The translations under genes were made by a program, and so were the position numbers. The notes beneath the pieces were generated by a model. It had not been told where the DNA came from, searched no databases, and saw nothing but the letters and a program-made list of their open reading frames with translations. From JAAYAO01 sp051133435 (GTDB lineage Bacteria > Actinomycetota > Actinomycetes > Propionibacteriales > Propionibacteriaceae), in the NCBI RefSeq assembly GCF_051133435.1, contig NZ_JBPGNY010000003.1, positions 124,001 through 188,000 of the forward strand: a DNA stretch of 64,000 bases. Direction: 5' to 3'. Positions 37,301-46,042 of the stretch are shown piece after piece; the stretch's first letter is position 1, and each line of letters opens with the position of its first letter.

Positions 37301-38155
37301 ATGTTGGCTCCCCTGAAGAATCTGGCCCTCGAAGCCCGCGCCGCAGGACGCGGGTTGGGTGCCTTCAACGTGATCCACTTGGAGCACGCCGAGATCTTGG
37401 TGCACGCTGCCGAGCAGGTCGGTCTGCCGATCGTGCTGCAGATCAGCGAGAACGCCGTCAAGTTCCACCACGGGCAGCTCGCCCCGCTGGCCAAGGCGAC
37501 CTTGGAGATTGCCCGCAACACTCCTGCCCGGGTGGCGGTTCATCTGGACCACGCCAAGGATCTTGATCTGGTGCGGCAGGCGATCGGCCTCGGCTTCAGT
37601 TCGGTGATGTACGACGGATCGCACCTACCGGACGACGAGAACCGGAACACGACCCGATTGGTTGCCGGTTGGTGTCACGACAACGGGGTCACGATCGAGG
37701 CCGAACTCGGCGAGGTGGGTGGCAAGGACGGGGCACACGCACCCGGAGCACGCACCGACCCCGACGATGCTCACCAGTTCGTCGCCGACACCGGGGTGGA
37801 TCTGTTGGCCGTCGCGGTCGGGTCCTCGCACGCCATGACCACCCGGGATGCCTCCCTGGACCTGGAGTTGATCGCCCAGTTGGCCGACAAGGTACCCGTG
37901 CCTCTGGTGCTGCACGGTTCCTCCGGCGTCAGCGATGAGAACATGGCAGCGGCCATCAGGGCCGGCATGACCAAGATCAACGTGTCCACGCACTTGAATC
38001 GGATCTACACCGAGCAGATCCGCCGCACCCTGGCGGAGAACCCCGATGTGGTGGATTCCCGCAAGTGGTCCAAGCCGGCCGCCCGGGCAATGCAGGACGA
38101 GGTACAACGCCTGTTGCTGCACTATCGGGCCCAGGTCGACGCCGGGACGGGCTGA
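37301..38155 (+). CDS. gatY: Class II bisphosphate aldolase (tagatose/fructose)
   Basis: A 284-residue zinc aldolase. Zinc and catalytic motifs are HLDHAKD, EAELGEVGGKDG, VGSSHAMTT and LVLHGSSGVSD. Cleaves tagatose 1,6-bisphosphate to DHAP and glyceraldehyde 3-phosphate, completing the galactitol route. Lies 3 bp after the kinase. Fructose-bisphosphate specificity cannot be excluded from sequence. Confidence 0.85.
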   Translation: MLAPLKNLALEARAAGRGLGAFNVIHLEHAEILVHAAEQVGLPIVLQISENAVKFHHGQLAPLAKATLEIARNTPARVAVHLDHAKDLDLVRQAIGLGFSSVMYDGSHLPDDENRNTTRLVAGWCHDNGVTIEAELGEVGGKDGAHAPGARTDPDDAHQFVADTGVDLLAVAVGSSHAMTTRDASLDLELIAQLADKVPVPLVLHGSSGVSDENMAAAIRAGMTKINVSTHLNRIYTEQIRRTLAENPDVVDSRKWSKPAARAMQDEVQRLLLHYRAQVDAGTG

Positions 38156-38254
38156 GGTCGGGCAACACGAGTCGGCATCCGTCCCGGGCATGACGCGCAA
38201 GGGCCCCAATCGCCCAACCATCCGCGGTCGGGGCGCGTTGGGCCTCGGCGCCGC

Positions 38255-38260
38255 CATACT
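38255..38260 (+). promoter_or_regulatory. -10 box for a probable leaderless transcript
   Basis: CATACT is followed by 6 nt and the ATG at 38267; no ribosome site is seen. Confidence 0.35.
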
Positions 38261-38266
38261 GACCCC

Positions 38267-39031
38267 ATGACGACTGCTGCGGAGCCTTCCCCCTTGCATC
38301 GAGTTCCGGCCGTGCGCTGGCAGCCGGGCCGAGACACCCTGTGGGCTGGGCTCTCGATTCCGTTGATGTGGGCGGTGTACTGGGGCAACACCATGCTCGG
38401 CAACCAGCAGTCGTTGCTCGCCCTGGGCTTGTGGTTCGTGGTGGGCAACCTGGTGGTGTGCACCCTGCTGCCGGCTTGGGTGGTGACCCGGGTCGCCGGC
38501 GAGGGTTGGGCCGGGTTGGGGTTCACCAAACGCCGCTGGTGGCTGGCGCTGGGCCTGACCTTGTTCTTCGGGCTGGGCAGCCTGCCGTTCTACTTCCAGC
38601 AGGCGGCCGCGGCCGGCGTCGCACCGGTCGAGCATCTGGCCTACAACCTGGTGATTCTGTGGGAGCCGCTGTTCGTGGCCGGGTTCCTGCAACTGCGGTT
38701 CACCAGGGCCTTCGGGTGGTTGCCCGGGATCATTCTGGCGACCCTGGGGTTTGCCGCCTACCACGTGGGTTCGGTGCCGGCGGTGGTGCTGGCGACCTTC
38801 GTCGGTTCGGGGTTGACCTATTGCGTGCTGATGGCCTTCACCCGCAACATCTGGACGTTGTTCCCGTTGGCAGCGGGGGTGTCGTCGGCCATCGGAACCC
38901 TGCAGGCGGGCCTGTCCTTCGAGTGGTCGACCTTCTGGATGGGTCTGGTGGTGCTGGTCTTCCAGGTGCTGATTCTGGTGGCGGTGTTCGCTCGACGTCC
39001 GCGGACAACGGAAAACCCGGGCCATCGGTGA
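38267..39031 (+). CDS. CPBP-like membrane protein
   Basis: A 254-residue protein with seven or eight helices. EPLFVAGFLQLRF near residue 137 and FAAYHVGSV later sit where CPBP (Abi) proteases have EExxxR and FxxxH motifs, but the first Glu pair is reduced to one, so it may be inactive. Families of this type process prenylated proteins or act in bacteriocin immunity. It precedes a convergent terminator. Function unknown. Confidence 0.6.
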   Translation: MTTAAEPSPLHRVPAVRWQPGRDTLWAGLSIPLMWAVYWGNTMLGNQQSLLALGLWFVVGNLVVCTLLPAWVVTRVAGEGWAGLGFTKRRWWLALGLTLFFGLGSLPFYFQQAAAAGVAPVEHLAYNLVILWEPLFVAGFLQLRFTRAFGWLPGIILATLGFAAYHVGSVPAVVLATFVGSGLTYCVLMAFTRNIWTLFPLAAGVSSAIGTLQAGLSFEWSTFWMGLVVLVFQVLILVAVFARRPRTTENPGHR

Positions 39032-39044
39032 GGACGGCCCGGGT
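39015..39044. terminator. Bidirectional hairpin between convergent genes
   Basis: ACCCGGGCC pairs with GGCCCGGGT across a 12-nt loop, with an A-run on the left and TCTTCTC on the right, as expected for a terminator used from both sides. Confidence 0.65.
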
Positions 39045-39055
39045 CTTCTCGGGGC

Positions 39056-39211
39056 TCAGACGTTGCGGCGGCCGGTGATCAGGTTGATCACCAGGATGAT
39101 CACGGCCACGACCAGCAGCAGGTGAATCAGGCCGCCGACGATGTCGGCGATGAATCCGATCAGCCACAGCGCCACGATCACCGCGAGCACGATCCAAAGA
39201 ATGCGGGCCAT
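39056..39211 (-). CDS. Lmo0937-family small membrane protein
   Basis: A 51-residue protein reading MARILWIVLAVIVALWLIGF, then a second helix (GGLIHLLLVVAVIILVINL) and a basic tail TGRRNV. This matches the two-helix lmo0937 family, common stress-associated envelope peptides. It follows the response regulator on the same strand after 93 bp. Confidence 0.75.
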   Translation of the reverse strand: MARILWIVLAVIVALWLIGFIADIVGGLIHLLLVVAVIILVINLITGRRNV

Positions 39212-39304
39212 GAGGTTCCTCTCGTCCGGGCGTTGGCGTTGCGGCCAATTCTATCTGCTCGGCCCATGGCAGGACGGTGGACGCACCGACTTCTGCTGCG
39301 GGGC

Positions 39305-39910
39305 TCAGATCCAGCCGTTCTCGGCAGCAATCCGGACGGCTTCGTGCCGGTTGGCCGCACCCAGCTTGGCCACCGCGGCGCTGAGGTAGTTGCGCACCGT
39401 TCCCTTCGACAGCGCGGCCCGTTCGGCGATCTCCTCCACCGGGGCGCCGTCGCGGGCATAGGCCAACACATCGGCTTCGCGCGGCGACAGGGGTGAATCA
39501 CCGGCTCCGATCGCCTCGGCGGCCAGTTCCGGGTCGACATGCCGTCCACCCGCGGCGACGGTGCGGACCACCTCGGCCAGGGTCGCCGCCGAGACGGTCT
39601 TGGGCAGGAAGCCGCGCACCCCGGCGGCCAGGGCCGACTTGAGGTAACCGGGGCGTCCGTGCGAGGTGACGATGATGCAGCGGCAGTCGGGCAGATCCAC
39701 CGCCAGGGTGCGGGCGACCGCGATGCCGTCCGGGTCGGGCATCTGCAGGTCGAGCAACGCCACATCGGGTTGGTGTTTGCGCGCTGCGGCGAGGGCCTCG
39801 GCACCGGAGGCCGCCCGGGCCACCACTTCGATGTCATCCTCCAGGGTCAGCAGCCCGGCCAGAGCATCGCGGATCAGGTTCTCGTCGTCGGCGAGCAGCA
39901 CGCGAATCAT
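39305..39910 (-). CDS. NarL/DesR-type response regulator
   Basis: A 201-residue protein: receiver with VLLADDENLIRD, phospho-acceptor Asp near residue 54 in ALLDLQMPDPDG, and Lys in GFLPKTVS, then a LuxR-type DNA-binding domain (LSPREADVLAYARDG, LSKGTVRNYLSAAVAKLG). Its ATG overlaps the kinase stop. It is the most likely protein to bind the dyad at 42105 upstream of this operon and its near-copy at 58834. Confidence 0.9.
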   Translation of the reverse strand: MIRVLLADDENLIRDALAGLLTLEDDIEVVARAASGAEALAAARKHQPDVALLDLQMPDPDGIAVARTLAVDLPDCRCIIVTSHGRPGYLKSALAAGVRGFLPKTVSAATLAEVVRTVAAGGRHVDPELAAEAIGAGDSPLSPREADVLAYARDGAPVEEIAERAALSKGTVRNYLSAAVAKLGAANRHEAVRIAAENGWI

Positions 39911-41070
39911 GCGCGAACCTCCTGGTTGAGCGGAATCGAAGCGGTGAGCACGAACCAGTCCCCGTCGCGCTCGGCCTCCAAGGTGCCACCGATCTCGGCC
40001 AGGCGGGCCCGCATCGAATCCAGCCCGGTACCGGTCGAGGTACTCGTCGACGGGGCCGAGGCACCGTCGTTGGTCAGGGTCAGCGCGACCTCGTCGTCGG
40101 CGACCGAGGTGGTGATGGTGACCTGGGTGGCGCGGGAATGGCGCAGGATATTGGTGACGCCCTCGCGGATCACCCAGGCCAGGGTCGGTGCCCAGGCCCG
40201 GGGCATCTCGTCCCCGGTGATCACGCATTCGATTCCGGCCGAGGTCAACAGCGCCCGGGCCCCGGTGAGTTCGTCGTCCCAGCCTGCGACGCGTTCGCCA
40301 CTCACCACCCGGCGCACCTCGGCGCCGGCCGAGTTCGAGATCCGGCGGATCTGGGCCATCTCGTCGGCGGCCTGCTCGTGGTGTCCGCGACGGGCCAGTT
40401 CGGAGGCCAGTTCGGATTTCACCGAGATGGTGGCCAGGGTGCGGCCGAACACATCGTGCAGGTCGCGGGAAATCCGCAACCGTTCCTCGGCCAGCACCAG
40501 TTGTGCCTCGGTCTCGTGGGCCTGTTGGAGTTGGCCCAGCACTCCGAGCATCCAGCCGCTGGACCAACCCGCCCACAGCATGAACAGAAAGACGATCAGG
40601 CCGAGGATCCACTGGCCGAACCCGAAGACCGTCAGGCCGGCCACCAGGATGATCGCCACCGCGCTGATCACCGTGATGGTGCGGGCACTGAGCACGGGAC
40701 TGATGGCCGCCATGGCCAGGGCCACCGGCATGGTGGCCGCCACGGCCCCGCTGGGGGTGTCCTGCAACAGCCACGCCAGTGCCGCGGTCATCACCGCCAC
40801 CGACACCGCCCAGCCGACGAGGAACAGCGGCGACCAGGCCGGTTGCCGGTGCAGCACCCCATCGAGGCTGCGTCGGGCGACCAGGACGTTGAGGACGGTC
40901 ACCACCAGCGACCAGGCGAAAACCGCCACTGCGGCGCGGCGGTCGACCGCGCCGGTGACCAGCAAGCCGGCTTCGAGGGGCAGGGTGACCATCAGGATGT
41001 AGAGGGTCCAGCGCACGTAGAGTTCGAACCTACGTGCGCTGATCACCGGCCAGGCGCGCATCGTGCTCAT
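39907..41070 (-). CDS. Sensor histidine kinase, DesK/NarX-like
   Basis: A 387-residue kinase with five or six N-terminal helices, no obvious extracytoplasmic domain, a HisKA_3 box (ERLRISRDLHDVFGRTLATI) and a HATPase domain with VIREGVTNILRHSRA and GTGLDSMRARL. A membrane-embedded sensor of this kind often detects lipid state. The ATG at 41070 overlaps the CPBP gene stop. Its first 20 codons form a strong hairpin (41009-41041). Confidence 0.88.
   Translation of the reverse strand: MSTMRAWPVISARRFELYVRWTLYILMVTLPLEAGLLVTGAVDRRAAVAVFAWSLVVTVLNVLVARRSLDGVLHRQPAWSPLFLVGWAVSVAVMTAALAWLLQDTPSGAVAATMPVALAMAAISPVLSARTITVISAVAIILVAGLTVFGFGQWILGLIVFLFMLWAGWSSGWMLGVLGQLQQAHETEAQLVLAEERLRISRDLHDVFGRTLATISVKSELASELARRGHHEQAADEMAQIRRISNSAGAEVRRVVSGERVAGWDDELTGARALLTSAGIECVITGDEMPRAWAPTLAWVIREGVTNILRHSRATQVTITTSVADDEVALTLTNDGASAPSTSTSTGTGLDSMRARLAEIGGTLEAERDGDWFVLTASIPLNQEVRA
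41009..41041. repeat. 12-bp perfect inverted repeat within the kinase start
   Basis: CAGCGCACGTAG (41009-41020) and its exact complement (41030-41041) flank an inner GTTCGAAC palindrome, in codons 10-21 of the kinase gene. In mRNA it would form a very stable stem close to the ribosome site. Confidence 0.7.
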
Positions 41071-42023
41071 TCGGCCCGCGCCGCCCGCGAAGTACGCCAC
41101 CACACGATCAGGGCGATCAGCACCAACACCGCGCTGGGAATCAGCATCACCGCCGAGGCCGCACCGACCGAGCGGTCGAAACCGGCGTCGAGGTCCTGAC
41201 GCAGGGCGACACCGATGGTGAAGGCGAGCGCGTTGTTCACCGCATGCAGCACCACGGCGGCTTCCAGGCCACCGGTGCGCCAGGTGATCAGGGCCAGCGC
41301 GACACCGAAGGTGAGGTAGTAGATGTTCAGCCAGGGGTCCAGGGCGAAGTGGGCCAGCATGAACAGCACGCTGCTCACCGCAATGCCGAGAACCAACGCG
41401 GCCCGGGGGCCACGTCCCCAACTGGCGGCGATCCGGAAGGCCAGGCCACGGAAGGCGTACTCCTCGCCCATCGACTGCAGCGGTACCAGGGTCAGCGCGA
41501 TCACGATGTAGGCCAGGGCCTCACCGGGGCCGTATTCGATGCTGGGCTGCGGCATCAGCACCGGGTACACCAGCTGCAGCAGTGCCCACAGGGGCACCAC
41601 GATCGCCAGGGTGCGTCCGAAGATGTCCCACCGGAAGCGGTTGATGATCGAGTGCAGCGAGACCATCGGCACCTTGAAGAACCACTTCTGCAGCAGCATG
41701 CTCCACGGCGTCAGCATGGCCAGAGCGACCATCGCCCCGGCCAGGGTCAGCGGGGTGAGACCGGTGGGCATCTCGCCTCGAATGCCCATCTCGATCAGAA
41801 AGGCGGCGCCGCCGATGAACAGCGAGAAGGCGAGCATGCCGCCCATCAACAGCAGCAGGGCGACGATGCCGCGCCAAGCCGCCGGCCGCTCAACCCCGAG
41901 GCGCTGGTGGTATTCGTGCGCCGGCAGCGGGGCTCGCACCACCGGGGGCGGCACCGACGGCACGACGGGCGGCTGAACCGCAGGCTGGGCGGGCGGGCGA
42001 TTGACGTTGACTGTGGTGTTCAT
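41067..42023 (-). CDS. CPBP-family intramembrane metalloprotease
   Basis: A 318-residue protein: a Pro-rich N-terminus and about seven helices. The Abi/CPBP motifs are complete: SMGEEYAFRGL (EExxxR), FMLAHFALDP (FxxxH) and VLHAVNNALAF (HxxxN). The family includes prenyl-protein-protease-like and bacteriocin-immunity enzymes. It is the first gene of an operon with a sensor kinase and response regulator, preceded by GAGGGGGGAT, and probably helps signal or respond to membrane stress. Confidence 0.85.
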   Translation of the reverse strand: MNTTVNVNRPPAQPAVQPPVVPSVPPPVVRAPLPAHEYHQRLGVERPAAWRGIVALLLLMGGMLAFSLFIGGAAFLIEMGIRGEMPTGLTPLTLAGAMVALAMLTPWSMLLQKWFFKVPMVSLHSIINRFRWDIFGRTLAIVVPLWALLQLVYPVLMPQPSIEYGPGEALAYIVIALTLVPLQSMGEEYAFRGLAFRIAASWGRGPRAALVLGIAVSSVLFMLAHFALDPWLNIYYLTFGVALALITWRTGGLEAAVVLHAVNNALAFTIGVALRQDLDAGFDRSVGAASAVMLIPSAVLVLIALIVWWRTSRAARAE

Positions 42024-42104
42024 GACTCAACGATCCCCCCTCTTTCGGCCCGGCACCGGTGTCTGTGATCACCAGTATTCGTGAAGCTGTCATCGCCCCG
42101 ATGG

Positions 42105-42118
42105 TGACATATGTCATG
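42105..42118. promoter_or_regulatory. Probable operator upstream of the CPBP/two-component operon
   Basis: TGACATATGTCATG contains the perfect 12-bp palindrome TGACATATGTCA, 82 bp upstream of the CPBP ATG. A near-copy lies at 58836, 84 bp upstream of another membrane-protein operon. Confidence 0.6.
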
Positions 42119-43457
42119 TGTCCGTGCGGTCGACCGGAGTGAGCGGGACGGCGAGCCGACGGGCGACCTCGAGCACCAGGTCGTCACGGCCGTGCGGCCC
42201 GATCACCTGCACCGCCAGCGGCAAGCCCTCACGGCTGAGCCCGACGGGCACGCTGGCGGCCGGGTTGCCGGCGAGATTCCAGTAGCCGGTGTAGGTGACC
42301 GCCGAGGTTGACTGCAGTTGCGAGGCAAGGGTGCCGAGCCGGTGCAGGGTCGGGGTGGGCGGTGGTAGTTGCGGGGTGACCGGCTGCAGCAACACATCGA
42401 TGTGTTCGAAGACCGCCTTCATCGCGGCCTCGATCCGGTCGGTGCGGCGCAGGGCCCAGCGCAGCGCGGCGTTGGGCAGCAGCCGGGCCAGCATCGCCGT
42501 CTGCCGGGAGCGGCGCTCCACTCTCTGCGGGTACTCCAACCCGTCGATCTCTTCGGCGATGCCGAACCAGTCCTGCACGACCAGGGCGAAGGGGTTGCTG
42601 TTCCATCGGGCCGTACCCCGGTGCACCACGTGGCCCTCGGCGGCCAGGGTGCGCGCCGCCCGTTCAACGGCGGCGGCCACCTGCGGGTCGGCCGTCACGC
42701 CGGGCACAGAGCAGTCCAGGGTCCAGCCAACGCGTAGTGGCTCGGTGACCGGTGGATTGTTGGGCGCGGGGGCGATGGTGTCCAGCAGCAGACTCAGGTC
42801 GTCGACGTCGCGGGCCAGAAGCCCGAAGGTGCCGAGCTTGTGCCACAGGTGCGGTGCCGGGGCCGCGGGCACGCGTCCGCGGGTCGGTTTGATGCCGACG
42901 ATGCCGGTCCAGGCGGCGGGGATCCGGATCGAACCACCACCGTCACCGCCCAGCGCCAGGGGCACCATGCCGGTGGCCACGGCGACACCCGAGCCACCCG
43001 ATGAACCACCCGGACTGCGGTCGGCATGCCACGGGTTGCGGGTGGCGCCCCAGGCACCGTCGGTGTAGGGAGCCTGGCCGAACTCGGGCATGTGGGTTTT
43101 GCCGACGACGATCGCCCCGGCGCGTTTCAGCCGGGTGACGACCTCGGAGTCGACCGTCGAGGGGGTCTCGTTGGCCGGGGCGCCGAAGGAGGTGACGAGC
43201 CCTGCGACGTGGATCTCCTCCTTGATCGCGACGGGGACGCCGAACAGTGGCAGCGCGTCGCGCTCCGCATCGGACAGCGCGTCGAGCTCCGCGGCGTCGG
43301 CACGGGCCTCGTCGATGCGCAGTTGGGAGAAGGCCAGGTAGTGGGAGTCGAGCGCGGCGATCCGGTCGAAGACGCGGTCGAGGTGATCGGTGACGGTGGC
43401 ACGACCCGCACGGAGGGCGTCGGCGAGGGCGCGGGCGCTGAGGTCGAGCAGATCCAT
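42114..43457 (-). CDS. Amidase-signature enzyme
   Basis: A 447-residue amidase-signature hydrolase. The Ser-Ser-Lys triad is present: Lys in VAIKEEIHV, Ser residues in SPGGSSGGSGVAVA. Amide substrate unknown; it is not GatA of aminoacyl-tRNA amidation, as no gatB/gatC is near. The start is supported by a TAGCGT box 7 nt upstream on this strand, so it is probably leaderless. Confidence 0.85.
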   Translation of the reverse strand: MDLLDLSARALADALRAGRATVTDHLDRVFDRIAALDSHYLAFSQLRIDEARADAAELDALSDAERDALPLFGVPVAIKEEIHVAGLVTSFGAPANETPSTVDSEVVTRLKRAGAIVVGKTHMPEFGQAPYTDGAWGATRNPWHADRSPGGSSGGSGVAVATGMVPLALGGDGGGSIRIPAAWTGIVGIKPTRGRVPAAPAPHLWHKLGTFGLLARDVDDLSLLLDTIAPAPNNPPVTEPLRVGWTLDCSVPGVTADPQVAAAVERAARTLAAEGHVVHRGTARWNSNPFALVVQDWFGIAEEIDGLEYPQRVERRSRQTAMLARLLPNAALRWALRRTDRIEAAMKAVFEHIDVLLQPVTPQLPPPTPTLHRLGTLASQLQSTSAVTYTGYWNLAGNPAASVPVGLSREGLPLAVQVIGPHGRDDLVLEVARRLAVPLTPVDRTDT

Positions 43458-43464
43458 GTCGTCC

Positions 43465-43470
43465 ACGCTA
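43465..43470 (-). promoter_or_regulatory. -10 box of the amidase gene, probable leaderless transcript
   Basis: On the minus strand TAGCGT is followed by 7 nt and the ATG at 43457. Confidence 0.4.
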
Positions 43471-43524
43471 TCGGCCGCGGTCGGGCAGCGCCTGCGCTGC
43501 TGACACGAGCGTTCGGAGGGCATC

Positions 43525-44154
43525 ATGGCGGACAAGATCGACTTCAAGAAGACCCTCGACAGTTATCGGGCTCGACCGGGAGAGTTCCGGATCCTGGACG
43601 TGCCGGAGCTGCAGTATCTGATGATGGACGGCTACGGGGATCCGAATACCTCGCCTGCCTACTCGGAGGCGCTCGCGTCCCTGTATCCGGTGGCCTACAA
43701 GCTGAAGTTCGCCAGCAAGCGGGAACTCGGACGCGACTACGTCGTCCCGCCGCTGGAGGGCCTGTGGTGGGCCGACGACATGACGTCCTTCACCTCGGCC
43801 CGGGACAAGTCGCGGTGGCACTGGACGATGATGCTGATGGTGCCCGACTGGATCGACCGTCCGCTGTTCGAGGATGCGGTGAGCCAAGCCGGTGCCGCGA
43901 AGTCGGTACCACCGCAGCGCTTGACCGATGTGCGGTTGGCCGGGTTGTCGGAAGGCCGGTGCGTGCAGACCCTGCACATCGGCCCGTTCGACGCCGAAGC
44001 CGACGTCCTGGCCCGGCTGCACCACCGGTTCATCCCCGAGCAGGGGCTGACGATGACCGGTAAGCATCACGAGATCTACCTCAGCGATTTCCGCCGGGTC
44101 GCCCCCGAGAAATTGCGCACGATCCTGCGGCAGCCCGTGGCCGCCGGGCGATGA
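43525..44154 (+). CDS. GyrI-like small-molecule-binding protein
   Basis: A 209-residue single-domain protein of the GyrI-like (SOUL-type effector) fold. VPELQYLMMDGYGDPNTSPA and GRCVQTLHIGPFDAEADVLA match the COG4832 group of stand-alone ligand-binding or hydrolase-like proteins. Divergent from the amidase with 67 bp between them. Role unknown; a binding or cyclic-adduct hydrolase role is plausible. Confidence 0.75.
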   Translation: MADKIDFKKTLDSYRARPGEFRILDVPELQYLMMDGYGDPNTSPAYSEALASLYPVAYKLKFASKRELGRDYVVPPLEGLWWADDMTSFTSARDKSRWHWTMMLMVPDWIDRPLFEDAVSQAGAAKSVPPQRLTDVRLAGLSEGRCVQTLHIGPFDAEADVLARLHHRFIPEQGLTMTGKHHEIYLSDFRRVAPEKLRTILRQPVAAGR

Positions 44155-44196
44155 TGCATCCTGCGCAGACCCGTCCGGTGCGCTGTTCAAGCCCGG

Positions 44197-44931
44197 CTAC
44201 CGGGTTCGCAACAGGACGAACTGGAAAGCTCCTTCGACGAAGTAGGTACGGCTCCAGACAACTCGCCGCCCGGTGCTATCGACATGCACTTGGTCGAGCA
44301 GCAGGTACAGCGGCTTGGCCGGGCGCTCATCGCCCCAGCCCACCAGCGGATCGTCCACCGCATTGACCCTGGCCACCGCACGCACCGGTTCACAACCGAG
44401 TTCGCGCATCTCGGCGTACACGCTGGCCGTGCCCAAGCGGGGAACAACGTCATCGGGGAACAGCCCGTCGGGAAACACGTCGTAGGAGAAAGCCACCGCT
44501 TCGTTGTCGGCCAGAATCGTGCGTCGCAGATCGAGCACCCGGGCACCGTCGGCCAGGCCCAATGCTTCCTGCTCATCCGGGGTGGCCGGTCGGCGTTCGC
44601 TGAGATGTGGCGTCATGCCGGGTTCGAAACCCATCTCGCGGATCGTGTCACTCATCGACTTGAGTTCTTGGAGTCCGGCGCGAATCTCCGCCCCGGTGTC
44701 GAGCACGAAGGAGCCGGTGCCGTGTTTGGTCTCGATCAGACCGCTGGAGGCCAGCACCCCCAATGCCCCTCGGACGGTGGATCGGTGCACCTCGTAATAG
44801 GAGGCCAGTGAGGTCTCGCCGGGCAGCCGACTACCCGGGGCGAACTCCCCGCTCACAATGCGGGCCTTGAGATCGGACAGCACCTGGGTGACCAGCGAGT
44901 CCCGGGTACGATTGCTCAGCGACGTGCTCAT
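44197..44931 (-). CDS. GntR/HutC-family regulator (first)
   Basis: A 244-residue protein: N-terminal GntR winged helix (LKARIVSGEFAPGSRLPGET, HRSTVRGALGVLASSGLIET, KHGTGSFV) and a C-terminal UTRA domain that binds a sugar-like effector (ARVLDLRRTILADNEAVAFS and YLLLDQVHVDS). It ends the leftward operon of mtnA to the RuBisCO-like gene, 28 bp after it. Its UTRA domain is similar to that of the regulator at 54229, so the two are paralogues that may bind related effectors. The probable binding sites are at 54111-54147 and 54976-54990. Confidence 0.85.
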   Translation of the reverse strand: MSTSLSNRTRDSLVTQVLSDLKARIVSGEFAPGSRLPGETSLASYYEVHRSTVRGALGVLASSGLIETKHGTGSFVLDTGAEIRAGLQELKSMSDTIREMGFEPGMTPHLSERRPATPDEQEALGLADGARVLDLRRTILADNEAVAFSYDVFPDGLFPDDVVPRLGTASVYAEMRELGCEPVRAVARVNAVDDPLVGWGDERPAKPLYLLLDQVHVDSTGRRVVWSRTYFVEGAFQFVLLRTR

Positions 44932-44959
44932 CTGGCCCTCCCCTTGGCTCGGGCCGTGG

Positions 44960-46042
44960 TCAGTCGCTCACGGCCTGCCGGAATGCTTCGGCACGCATCC
45001 GCAGGTCGCCGCGGTGCAGGTCACCGCCCACCAGCAAGCAGACATCCGGTCCGTACTGCTCCATGATGCCGCCGATCCGATCGAGCACCATACCGCCCCC
45101 GGGAGTGGGCCAGCAGGGCGCCCATTCCTCCCCATTGCGGCAACCATCGGCGATCTCGGCACACTCGTCCGCAGTGAGGCCGAACCGGCCACCGCTGTTC
45201 GGAAAGACGCTGAGGTCGGCACCGGCCAGCCGCGGCAGGGTGCCGAGGACGAAACCGATCGGAAGCCCGTGGTCGCGCGGCACCGTGAGCGAGCCGAGCA
45301 TGGCCGGGTGGGTCATGATCGGCAGTCCCGATTCCCGTGCCACCACCCTGATCGCGTCGAACCCCGAGATTCCGGGCAGCATCATCAGGGCTCCGCAGCC
45401 CAGTTCGGCAGCCCGGACGGCCTTGGCCACCACATCGTGGGCTCCCACGTTGAGGCTCGGGGCGTAAACGGCTCCGGTGCCTGCCCGCTCGGCCGATGAC
45501 CGCACCGCCTCGGCACACCGGGCGACACGCTCTTGCCAGGGTGCCCACACCTGGTTACCCAGGCTGTGGTCGTCCTTGATCACGTCGATGCCGGCGGCCG
45601 CCAGTTCGGCCGCGTCCCTGGCCAGGTCGGCGGCGCCGAGTCCGATCGGCTTCAGGGCGGTGGCCAACAAGGGACGATGTTCGGCGTCGAACATCCTTCG
45701 TAGCCCGGCGATGCCGAAGCGTGGGCCGTCCATCGCGGTGACGAAGTCGTCCGGCAGGTCGATGCGGGTGACCCGGACGCCGTGCAGCAGTGAGACATTG
45801 CCCCACAACACATTCAGCATTTCGGTGATCGAGTCACCGAACAAGCGGGCGTCGAAGCTCAGCACGAAGCTGTTCTCACCGACCTCCTCGATCGTGGCAA
45901 CGAGGTCGCGACGGATCCATTCCGGAGCCAAGTCGGGTGGGAACTCGATGGTTTGTTCCACCGCCACGGCGCGCGCCATCTCCTCGGCACCGGCCGAGGC
46001 CGCCGAGCAGTCGTAGCCGACCCGAAGGCGTGACTCGGTCAC
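44960..46042 (-). CDS. RuBisCO-like protein
   Basis: A 360-residue barrel of the RuBisCO large-chain family (form IV). Recognisable parts are KPIGLG (131-136), DVIKDDHSLGNQ (153-164), MMLPGISGFDAI, THPAMLGS (244-251) and FPNSGGRFGLT, PTPGGGMVLD. The carbamylated Lys and metal Asp are kept (K156, D158), but the next ligand is His instead of Glu (KDDH), and no loop-6 Lys is present in SGGRFG. It therefore cannot act as a carboxylase. Known relatives enolise or isomerise phosphorylated 5-carbon sugars. GTGA overlap with the transketolase gene. Confidence 0.85.
   Translation of the reverse strand: MTESRLRVGYDCSAASAGAEEMARAVAVEQTIEFPPDLAPEWIRRDLVATIEEVGENSFVLSFDARLFGDSITEMLNVLWGNVSLLHGVRVTRIDLPDDFVTAMDGPRFGIAGLRRMFDAEHRPLLATALKPIGLGAADLARDAAELAAAGIDVIKDDHSLGNQVWAPWQERVARCAEAVRSSAERAGTGAVYAPSLNVGAHDVVAKAVRAAELGCGALMMLPGISGFDAIRVVARESGLPIMTHPAMLGSLTVPRDHGLPIGFVLGTLPRLAGADLSVFPNSGGRFGLTADECAEIADGCRNGEEWAPCWPTPGGGMVLDRIGGIMEQYGPDVCLLVGGDLHRGDLRMRAEAFRQAVSD

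Noticed and set aside
41019..41033. GTTCGAACC resembling a tRNA T-arm
   Set aside because: It is inside the kinase coding sequence and no acceptor, D- or anticodon arms surround it.
44960..46042. RuBisCO with carbon fixation role
   Set aside because: Key carboxylase residues are missing and the genomic context is a sugar degradation operon.
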